A DNA stretch of 41,300 nt, from assembly GCA_905182985.1 (NCBI GenBank), contig CAJJDN010000086.1, forward strand, positions 1-41,300, in the 5' to 3' direction. This document shows, in pieces, positions 14,001 through 24,235 of the stretch. Source of the DNA: Paramecium sonneborni. Taxonomy: Eukaryota > Ciliophora > Oligohymenophorea > Peniculida > Parameciidae. The translations under genes were made by a program, and so were the position numbers. Each line of letters begins with the position of its first letter. Positions within the stretch are counted from its first letter, which is position 1. The notes below the pieces were generated by a model. The model was not told the origin of the DNA and did not search any database. It saw only the letters and a list, made by a program, of their open reading frames with translations.

Positions 14001-14221
14001 AAAATAAGGATGCCTTTTATAGAAATAAATATTAATAAAAATTAGAGAAATTCATGAAAAATTGCACTTTAGCTTAAGAGATTTAAGAAATGTATAAGAT
14101 ATCATAAGAAAGTGAAATAGATGAAGAAACTTTATTATAGAAAGTGGAATAATTTGATCAATTTATGGCTGAATTATAAGCAATGGATAAATAGAAGTAT
14201 TTTTAATAGTTCATCAGATGA
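8038..14221 (+). CDS. AK9: AK9-like multi-domain adenylate/nucleoside monophosphate kinase
   Basis: Five small introns (8063-8090, 8237-8259, 8513-8536, 13580-13607, 13799-13822; 28, 23, 24, 28 and 24 nt) give 2019 codons including TGA, or 2018 aa, close to vertebrate AK9 (about 1900). Four P-loop modules are visible: near residue 456 (KPRSGRST, Lys replaced by Arg), near 813 (GPKCSGKNT, canonical), near 1166 (GVRGSGLHT, degenerate) and near 1531 (GKVKSGKTE, canonical). The last is followed by DGYPRT, the adenylate-kinase NMP-binding signature, and a C-terminal region typical of AK9. The first 450 residues match nothing I know. A Glu/Lys-rich linker lies near 10840-10950. The family transfers phosphate between nucleoside mono-, di- and triphosphates, and AK9 proteins are associated with cilia. 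The start at 8038 is favoured because the first intron puts the ATG in frame. Confidence 0.9.
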
Positions 14222-14316
14222 TTTTTACATTTTCATTGAATATTCAAACAAATATAGTTAATTTTTATTTTAACAAATATTGTATATAATTAATATTTTT
14301 GAATTCAAAACATAAA

Positions 14317-17300
14317 ATGCAACGAACTCTTGAGTAAAGGTAAACCACTGAATAAATTAGGCGAAATAACAATTAAAATAATGCAGATCTTCTTCTTTCA
14401 GTTTATGAATTAACTGCAAGGTCATCTTTGTAAATTGGATAAAGACCTAGATAATAGAGTTAAAGTAGAGAGAAATATAAATTTAAATAATGCGAATAAA
14501 AGAAAGTAGATTTGATGAGTATATCATCGCCAGGAAGTTAAAAAAAGCTACCTCTTTCACCTTAGTTAAAGTTATAATCTCCTAGAGAACCTGGCTTAAT
14601 TTTTAATTTAATTAGAGCAGCAAATAATGCAATTGAAAATAATACTGATGATAAGATCATTAGAAATTATATGTAGATTAGAACACAAGTAGAAATGAGA
14701 ATGGTAATAAATAAATATAATTAATAAATTAGGATGTTTTAGAATCAGCAGATTCATTAGCAGTATAATTAGAAAAGTTTAAATAAGAAAACGATACTTT
14801 AAGAAAAAGAGTTAGTGAAAACATTAATTCACAATCATTATCAAATCTGGCCTAATTAAAGATGCAATTACAAAAGGCTGAAAAAAAAGCTGAAGTAAAT
14901 TATTTTTATAATTTAAAGAGTAGAAAAGTTTGTATTAAGAAATTATATTAATTATTAGATAAAAGTGAAAAAGAATTAGAATTATATAAATCAGGTAAGA
15001 AAAGTGCAAAAACATCATTTTCCAAAAAAAATGAATTAAATGAAATATTAAATGGTGCATATCCAAAAAACAAAGAAAATATTCCTGAAACTTATGAACC
15101 AATGTTATTATCTTTGATTAAGGATCTAGATTAAAAGAACTATGAAGCTATTGAAAATCTATCAAGGAACAATAGTCTAAATGGAGATGCTGAAAATGAG
15201 AAAAACACCCTCATATAAAATTCATTAAGTAACTACTCATCACTATTACAAAGAATCCTTTAAGCTTATGTGTGAATAGAAAGAAGAGATTATCAAATAT
15301 TCTGCTTAAATATGTGAGAACAATTAAGATCTATGGAAGAAGTTTTTAGAAATTGATTTAACATGTTAAAAATAAATATCAACTCTTAGATAAGCAATAT
15401 CAGAATTAGAAACTAATATTAAATCTTATTATTAATATTTAAATAAGATTGGTCATCACTCAGCATTAAAATTCCAAGATGCTTATCAATTTTAAGGAGT
15501 TATTGGTGATAGTATAGCAAAATGGCTTAAATAATTGGGAGAAATCTAAGAAATCATTAATTAAAGAGAATCAGAATAATACGAATTTTAATAATTCTAA
15601 GAAACACTTGTAATGAGATTAAAAGAAATTATCTAAAATAATAAAATAATTCATAAATAAAATGATTTCAAGGGTTTACTAGATGCTATTAATGATAAGT
15701 TATTCAATTAATCTGAGGAAATATTAATTATTAATAAAGAATTAAATAACACACATATTAAAACAAAATAATAAATTGAAGAATTATAAAGTAAATTTAA
15801 GTTAGAATTTTCAAATTATGATTTATAAATCAAAAATTATAAAGAACTTTATGATTAACTTTCAAATACAAATAAAGAATTATTACTAAAAAATGAAAGT
15901 TTATCAGTTGAATTTAACAGATAAACTCAAATCAGTGTTTCAGCATTACAAAATAAGTAATAGGAAATTATAAATTTAAATGAGTAAACAAAAAAACTAA
16001 AAGAAGATATAACTAAATCATAAGATCTTAAATTAACTTATAATGAATAATAAACACAAATTTGTTAATTAAAAAAAGAAATAGAGAGATTAAATTAAGT
16101 TATTTTATAAAACTAATTAAAATCTACTTAATAAGAGGAAAGTCTTTAAACAATAATTGAATAAAATAAATCAGAAATAACAAGACTCCATCAATTAATT
16201 ATTGATCTTCACAGTTAAATAGAGTAATCTGATAATTAAATATAATTATTAAAAGAGGCTGAATAAATTATTAAAGATAAAAATATAAAAGATAATCTTT
16301 TAAATTAAGAAAAGATTAAAAAATTATAAGAAATTATATCTAATAAAGAAATAGAGCATTAAGCTTTGGAAGAAGAATATAAAGCAATTTAATCATAAAA
16401 TGTAGAGTTCTATTCTTAATAATAATAAGATTAGGATATGATTAAATTAATGAAAAAAGATTTTTAAAAGAATTAAGAACATTATGAATAAAAAATTAAT
16501 GAGTTTATTAAATTATCTGAAAAACAATTATCTGAAATCAGGGATCTTTCAGAAAAGTATTAATAAACAGAAGAAGAAAGAAGAAATTAAGATGAAACTA
16601 TTTCCAAACTTAAGAAAGAAGTGCATAAATAAACAAATGATAATCAAAAACAAATAAAAACATTACAAGATCAATAAAAATAATCTTAGGATATTTTATA
16701 ATAAAAAATATCATCTTTTGAAAAACTCAATGAATAAAATCAGATTATCATTGGAGAATAGAAAAAATTATTGCATGAATCTTAAGCTTAATTACAGAAA
16801 GTCAACTTAGAAAATGAAGCATTATTGTAGAATAATAGTGAATCAATGTAATCTATGAAGAACTAGTATGAATTATAAGCACTAGAATTAAATTAAACTA
16901 AATAAGTAGTACTTGAATAATAAGAACTTATTTAAAATTAATAAATATTATATCAAGATTCTTAATAAGAATGCTTCAAATATAAAAAATAAATAGAATA
17001 ACAAGAAATTGTTAATAAATAAAACTAATCAGAATTAAATAAAACAATATAAGATTAATCAAATCTCATAAACTAATTAAAATCTAATATTGAAGCATTT
17101 GATAAGAAGTTAATGGAAAAAAATACGTTAATAGAACAATCAAATCTAACTTTATGTGAGAACTAAGCTAAAATTGAATAATTAATATTGTAATCTAAAG
17201 AGCTTAATAATGTTATTGAACAAAATTAAAAAACAATTTAAAATTTACAATCTTAGTTATTGAATGAATAAAAGTAATATGAAATAGAATTATAAAAATT

Positions 17301-20139
17301 GAAAAATTAATGCTAAAAGGTTTAAGAATAAAATAGTTTGGAAACAGAATCTAGAATATTTGAAACAAATAAATAAATCCAGGAATTGTAATAATAAATC
17401 TTGTAAGAAAGAGATTAATATTAAAATGATATAAAATAGTACTAAAATTAGATATAAATTAATTAGAATAATTTTGATTAAGTTTTATAATAAAAAGAAA
17501 AATTAGTAAATCAAGTTAACTAGTAAATGGAACAATAAATTTAAAGAAAGGAAGAAGAAAAATAAAATTTGATAGAATAAATTGGAGTATTCGAAAACAA
17601 AATAATATAATTAGAATAAAAAAATAAGGATATCTATTAATAATCTTAATCCAATTAATAACTATATAGATAATTAATTCAATAGTTAGAGACTTTATAA
17701 TAAGAATCTCAAAATGAATAATAAAAATGGAAAGAATAACTATTATAGAAAGATGAAAAAATAAGAATAATAGAGATAAATTATAAGTAAGAAGTAAGTA
17801 AACTGAATGATTAACTAAAACAAACAAGTTTAAAGGCCAAATAAATAGAATAAGATTAACTAAAATTAATTGATTCTGAATAAATAAAAGATTAAGAGAT
17901 ATTAAAATTGAAAGAATCATTAAAATAGAAATAATAAGAAATTGATTCTATTGATAAATTATTAAATGATGAAGTTTTTCATAATGAAGAACTAAATGGA
18001 AAATTGATGTTAGTTTCAAAAGAAACATCCCTTTATAAAGATTAAAATAAAGAATTGCAATCATAAATATCATAATAATAAGAATAAAATTAAAAATCAA
18101 TAAACAACTTAACATAAAAGATCAATGAATAAGATTCATTAATTAGGTAATTTAAAACTTAAGTGAAAGATCTTGAAAGTAAAATGAGTTTACAATAAAG
18201 TGAGATTATATAATAATAGTAAGATTTATTCAATAAGAAATAATAAGAATTGGAGAAAAATTAAAATGAATTACTTTTGATTAAAAATGAGTAGATATAA
18301 AAATAGAATAAAATAGATGATTAGTCAAATTAAATTAAATATTTAAATGAAGAAATTGAAAATAAAAATTAACTTATAAAAGATCTTGAAGATTCAGTAT
18401 GTAGACAATATGAAATTATAAATAAAATAAAAAATGAAAATAAGTAGTAATAAGATGAAATGGATAAATTATAAATTCAAATAAAAGATTATGAATAATA
18501 GATTTAAAATTAATTAGAGCTATTAAATAATTAGTAAAATTCATTAATCAAATTAGAGTAAGATAACAATGAAAAACTAAATGCTTTAAGTAAAACTTCA
18601 AATTTATAAGTTGAATTGATGTATTAGATATAATAAATGGAAAAATCATAAATAGAGAATGAGAAAGGAAGAGAGGAATTGTAAGAAAAGAATGAGAATT
18701 TGATAGATATAATTAAAACATAATAGACAACTTATCAATAATTAGATGATTAATTTTAATGCAGAGAAAAAGAATTATTAGAATAGGGAGTTTTAATTGA
18801 ATAATATTAATAATAAGTGTTATAATTAAATGAAGAATTAGCTAAAACAATGGAAGAAAAGTCATAATAAAACTTAAAGATTCATTAAATGAGAACCAAT
18901 ATAGAAAGGATATAATAAGATTCAGAAATAAAAAATATTTAGTTACAAAATAGTTATTTGGAATAATAAAATTAGAAATAAGAATTAGATAGTAAAATGA
19001 ATGAATTAGAGAATGAAAATAAAGAATTGTTTATGAGATTAAATGAGTTTTAAGAAGAGAATAATGATTTATTAGAATAATTAAGAAAGAGAGAGAATGA
19101 ATATAGATTAAAAATATTTGAGATAGGAGAAAAGAATCGTATTGAATATGAGGAACAGAGTAAAATAAATTAAATATTATAACAGGAATTATCTATATAA
19201 GAAGTGAATGAGGAGAATGTAATAAATGCTTTAGCTTAAATAAAGAATGAATTTTAGGAATTATTAGACAAATAATCTTAATATTCCACATTAATATTTT
19301 AATTATACTCTGAATTATTAACAGAAGATGAAGAAGAAGATGTAGAAAAGTAAATTTAAGTTATAAGTAATGAAATAGTAGGATTAATGGATATTAGAGA
19401 TAAATATAAGAAAATATAGAATGAATTTGATGGAGAAGGAGATATTCTTATAAAAATAAAGGAGTTAAAATAAAATGAATAGAAGAAATAAAATAATAAT
19501 TTATAAGATATTAAATCAATAGAGGCGTATTCATAATTGTTAGATGGACTTATGCAAGAATTCTTACATAATAGAGTTAATTTGACTATGCAATCTATGA
19601 AATCATTATTGACTGAATAATAAAGATAAAATGTTAATGATTATAGAAAAAAGATTGGGGAATTATAAAATAAATTATTATAAGCTGAAAAATAATAAAA
19701 ATGCATTGATGATACAAAATTCAATTTATAATAATACCAATAGATTGTTGATAAATCAGAAGTAAATATATATAATTTATAATAATAGTAAAAAGCTATG
19801 CATTATGAAATGGAATGCAAGAAATTAGTATAATAACTTTAAGAAATAAAATAAAAAATGCCTTAAAGATTGAGTTTAAATGATTTAGACTAGGATTAAT
19901 CAGAGTAACATAGTTTGAATATATTAAACTTTTCATTAAGATAAGAAATTTTGTATGGAGATGATTCATTTTTTGATAACATTAGTTAAATATAAGATGA
20001 TGAAGTTCATAAGAAATGCTAATAATAGATTGTAATAAATTTATAATATATATAAAAGTATAATTTAGTAGAAGAATGTTAATTATTACAGGAATAATTA
20101 AATATGCAAAGAGAAGATAAGAATATTGAAATTAAATGA
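14317..20139 (+). CDS. giant Gln-rich coiled-coil protein
   Basis: Introns at 14704-14732 (29 nt) and 15229-15253 (25 nt) give 1923 codons including TGA (1922 aa). A further stop-free 24-nt GT...AG segment at about 14900-14923 may be a third intron or coding. The first 130 residues are basic and Ser/Pro/Gln-rich (SPGSQKKLPLSPQ). From about residue 140 almost the whole protein is heptad-like coiled coil, very rich in Gln, Glu, Lys, Asn and Leu, most Gln being TAA or TAG. No enzymatic domain or membrane segment is seen. Such proteins often serve as centrosomal, basal-body or cytoskeletal scaffolds, but nothing in the sequence fixes the role. It starts 95 bp after the AK9-like gene in the same orientation. 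Confidence 0.85.
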
Positions 20140-20179
20140 TAATTTATTTATAATAGTATTTTTACTTAATAATTAATTA

Positions 20180-20731
20180 ATGAAGAGTGGAAACATTAAA
20201 ACAGAAGCTTAATATGCTAAAGCTAATTTTTATTATAGTGATGGAACAGGTATTAAAGAATATTAAATATAATAAAGGTCGTGATACTTATGTTCAATTT
20301 GATAACGGTGGATTAACATTACATGCTTAGAGATGTCATTAAGCACCTGTTGGTAGTTTTATACCTAAAAAATCAACTAAAATTTATAGACCTTAATCAA
20401 GCAATAAGACTTTACATTATATTAGTAATGGAAGTGGAAGAGATAATTATATTTTGTAAATAGTATTTATTATAAAAATGTTAATAGAGATTGTCATGGT
20501 GGATTAATGAATACATAAGCAGATAGTCATTGGTTAGTCTCATTTAAATAAGGATTGAGAACACCTGATAGAACAAGGTAATTATATTCATATACAACTT
20601 TATATAGACCTCGTTCTGGTGCTAAAACACCTTAATATTCTTATCAATAAAGAATTTGTAGACGTCTTTCTGTTCCAAAATATAAAAATATTCCATTTGA
20701 AAAACAATTATAAAGTCAAGATATCATATGA
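20180..20731 (+). CDS. small basic protein with repeated G-x-GRD-x-Y motifs
   Basis: Introns at 20250-20277 (28 nt) and 20456-20487 (32 nt) give 164 codons including TGA (163 aa). Two similar motifs are seen, GTGRDTYVQFDNGGL and GSGRDNYILDCHGGL, each followed by basic Tyr/Arg/Pro-rich sequence such as IYRPQSS and LYRPRSGAKTP. No membrane segment or enzyme motif is visible. The small, basic, Tyr/Pro/Gly-rich design resembles proteins bound to ciliary microtubules, and the neighbouring AK9-like gene fits such a setting, but this is inference only. It begins 41 bp after the coiled-coil gene and ends 36 bp before the next start. Confidence 0.75.
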
Positions 20732-20766
20732 ATAATACAAAATATATTATTTTAACAGAATAATTA

Positions 20767-21894
20767 ATGAGTTTTCAAGAGATCTCATAACAAATTGAAG
20801 ACATGACGAATTTCCTTGTATATTATCATCTTTACTTTATAGCTAGAATAGACTGATGATAGTTTAATCAATGCTTCACCTACTAATAGGGAACAAATTA
20901 ATCTTATTATTCATGATTACAAAGTTAAATAGAGAATAAGTGCTATGTTAAAATAAAAAGTAAATTTAAATAATCCTAAACATAGAGCAGACTATATCCA
21001 CATTAATATTTAACTGTAGAATTATCAAGCGAAGACAATTATGAAATTGAACTCGATTAAGATGATATTAAATAAGTAACGAGAATTTTATGTTCAAAAC
21101 TAAGGTTTGTGAAAATTTTGGAGAAGTTAAATAAGTCTATACAAAAGTAAATGGTGCTATCATTATTAAATTCAATTCAGTTTTTGATGCTTTCATTGTT
21201 TATAAACTTTTAAATAAACATTAAATCAAAGAATTAGATGTCACTATAAAAATAGAATTCACTAGTCAATAAGATCTTTTAGAGATAATGGAATTTTAAG
21301 ATTCAAATCAACAAAAATTTACTTGTAGATATGATGTTTAAATTGATAATGATAAAGATTTTCAAGTAGCTCGTAAAATTATTGGTATTTAAATGAAATA
21401 TACTTCTTAGGAGCGAAAGGATGTAACATGAAAAAAATAATAGATTAATGTCTATTTGATTGTGATACAAAAGAATAAGATTTAGTAAAATTAAGATTAA
21501 GAGGAAGAGGGTCCGGTTATAAAGAAGGACCTGAAAAAAGGGAATCTTAAGAACCTTTACATTTATGTGTATCTTCAAAACATAATCATCTCTTTCTTAG
21601 AGTAATAATAATATTTACAAAAAAGGCTTGTCAATTAGTTGAATAATTATTGATAAAAATTTATGATGAATATAGATTGTATGGATTAAGTAAAGGAAAG
21701 AAATTAATAAATTATAATATAAAGAAGGTACAATAACCTTAAAAGTCGGTAATAAAACCAAATTTTATGCCAGAATTACCAAATTTTAATTTTTCAAATG
21801 TATTTATTATATTTTTTAATAATAGAATCAATTCATTGATTTTAATAATGAAAACATGATGGGTTATTCAAATTTAGTTAATTAATTAATGTGA
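20767..21894 (+). CDS. RRM-KH RNA-binding protein
   Basis: Six introns (20818-20842, 20960-20985, 21076-21104, 21385-21410, 21602-21625, 21800-21825) yield 324 codons including TGA (323 aa). Residues about 70-145 fold-match an RRM: strands YLTVEL and GAIIIKF around helix DDIKQVCENFGEVKQV. From about 160 a KH domain follows: FQVARKIIGAKGCNMKKII carries the GxxG loop (GAKG), then LRLRGRGSGYKEGP and PLHLCVSS, as in the SF1/KHDC4-like KH group. Expected role: RNA binding in the nucleus or cytoplasm, perhaps splicing-related. The intron at 21602 is 24 nt without a stop, so it could be retained, but removing it gives the better KH alignment. It converges on the minus-strand gene ending at 21941. 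Confidence 0.88.
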
Positions 21895-21940
21895 TACAAA
21901 ATATCATATATATATATATATATATATAATTAATATTATA
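21895..21940. repeat. TA dinucleotide repeat between convergent genes
   Basis: The 46 bp between the two convergent stop codons contain a run of alternating T and A (about 21906-21928). It is probably a shared 3' region; no terminator structure can be claimed. Confidence 0.6.
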
Positions 21941-24192
21941 TCACTCTTATTTTTTTTATCTGACAATTTAATCATCTTTATCTTTTTCATAAACAATTGT
22001 CAAAACTCCATTTTCAACTGTAAAAGTACTCCATTTTCTTTCATATATTTCAGGAATTTTGAATGAGAGTGCAAATTCTCCATACTTACGTTCACTTCGT
22101 TCTAGTTTTTCAGACTTATAAAAACTAAATAAATAGAAATACATCATAAGGTCTTTTACGTATTCCTTTAATAATAGTAACAACATTTTAACGATAAACA
22201 AGAATTTCATTTTTGGTTAATCCTGGTACATCCATGTATATAATATACTAATCAGTAGCAATAATATCAGTATTAGGTAAGAAACTATCTGGTCTAGTCA
22301 TAATTAAACCACTAGAATCAATAGAAACTTAAGGTATTCTAACATTACTATCTTAAACTTCTTATTAAGTGACAATAGTTTTAACTAAGAAATCATCAGT
22401 ATCTTAAATTTATAGTGTAAGTATAGTTCTAAAATAAGATGATAATTTAGTCTAATTAAAATTAATTATTTAATTACCTTACTAAATTGAATGATACTAT
22501 CAACAACAGAGAATTATCTATTTACAGGAACAAATACTGCTTTTAACCAATATCTTAATAATGAGAAAACCCATGGATTGATTGACATTCCTAAATAAGA
22601 ATCATCATTAACTAAACAAACATGTCTAGTGAATTCAGTTTTGAACCATAATACATGTTTTTCTTATAATTAATTATTAGTGGGATTTATTGATGCTACT
22701 TTAGTTCTTTAAATTGATCCATTTTAATAAATTTAAGTAACTTAAGTACTCCAAACATGTTCTAATATTTCAGGTGATTCAACTTCCTTAAGATTATGTA
22801 TAACAATAATTTCTCTAAATGTTTTATTAGGAGAATTCTATAGATTTCTACTTAATCTATCTAAATATCTTTAATCAAGACTAGTAAAGTCATTAACTAC
22901 ACATATAAAATAATCTGATATTTCAAAAACTAGATCAGTAATAAACATTTCAGTTGCTTCTTTTTCAACAATACTTAATTCATTTGTAATTTTAACAGGT
23001 GAATAACTACCTGCAGTATCAACAAGAATCAACTATGTACCTGAATCTACATTCACATGTTTAAATGAAACCCCTTTAGTAGTTACCTTTTTGCCTGATG
23101 GTAAATTTGAAGAAGTAAGATTATTAAGTACAAATGTTTTTCCTTTATCATATAATCCAACAACTGCAACAGCTGCACCTTCCCATTATGCTTTATGTTA
23201 TTATTTACTGAATCCATAATTTGGTATTTCAGATTCTTATTTTACTTATGCATCTGCAAATTTCTTAGACAAATATACTCTCCAACCATTTTTAGCAATA
23301 GTAGTTATTAAATCAATGTCAACAATCCAATCATATACACTTGTCTCATCAATTTCAATCTCTTTCAAATCTTATTATAATTCTTTAAATTATATAGGTT
23401 TATATTCTAAATTATATCCTGATGTAATTGCATTTGGTTTAGTCATAACATCTTCATGTAATACAGATTATTATTCATGATGTTGAATATTCACATTTTT
23501 AGTAAGAAAATCCTAACTCAAAGCTTATATTGAAACATTATTAGGAATCTGTATCTTTTAGATTTTTGTAGTACTATTTTTATATCTCCTTAAAAAAATG
23601 AATAAAAATAATTACCCAGTTTATCTCAATGATCTAATTTCATGCCATTTTTTGATAGATTCATAATTCTTTTCAATTTTAGTCATATTAATTTCTAATA
23701 AGGATAAGTGCTTCTATCTTGATATTTAAATGATAATTACAATTATTCTTCTCTTAATAAAACTTTGTCATATAATTTCTTTTTATCATTACTTCTAATC
23801 ATAACTTCATAATAAAATCCTTCAAAGAAATCTTTTAGTCTTTTTGGAGTAGTTTTATCATTATTATCTAATTATTTAGCTTATCCTATAAAATGTAATA
23901 ACAGCTATTCTTCTTCACTTTGTATTCTTTTTAATTCATATATCAATTCTTTAATTTCTGCCTTAGTTTCTGGTAATGGCATCTTAATTATCTCATCATT
24001 AATAATTGATTAATCAGTATTAAGTAAATGTTGATGTTCTTCATCTATTGCTTCTTTTAAGAAATCATGAAATTCTCTAGCTGCTGTTTTAATTCTTTTA
24101 TCTTCCAAATTTTAATTAGGAAAAAAAGGTTTTAATGGTGCCATCAAATGATGTTGATGTACTTAATCTAATTTTTCACTTCCTGAACTCAT
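21941..24192 (-). CDS. P-loop GTPase-like protein fused to a small heat-shock (alpha-crystallin) domain
   Basis: Four introns (23718-23740, 23589-23615, 22452-22477, 22115-22142; 23, 27, 26 and 28 nt) give 716 codons including TGA (715 aa). The N-terminal 300 residues are helical and acidic. Near residue 329 is a P-loop (VVGLYDKGKTF), then LILVDTAGS near 373 as a G3 motif and IIVIHNLKE as a weak G4 region, so a GTPase fold is likely. The last 115 residues are a canonical Hsp20/alpha-crystallin domain: YIIYMDVPGL, IKGIRKRPYD, SERKYGEFALSFKIPE and ENGVLTIVYEK. Small heat-shock domains hold misfolded proteins; the GTPase part may regulate this or act in membrane or assembly processes. The fusion is supported because one frame continues across intron 22452-22477 with no stop or start between the domains. 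Confidence 0.85.
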
Positions 24193-24235
24193 TTTAATTA
24201 TGAAATAAATATATATATAGATATATTAATTAAAA

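Noticed and set aside
17516..17920. Minus-strand hydrophobic open frame of 134 codons
   Set aside because: It is the antisense of the Gln/Glu-rich coiled-coil gene; antisense of TAA/GAA-rich DNA gives Leu/Ile/Phe-rich frames.
21968..22210. Stand-alone 80-residue small heat-shock-like gene
   Set aside because: Its reading runs through a 28-nt intron and begins inside the alpha-crystallin domain; the spliced frame continues upstream into the GTPase-like part.
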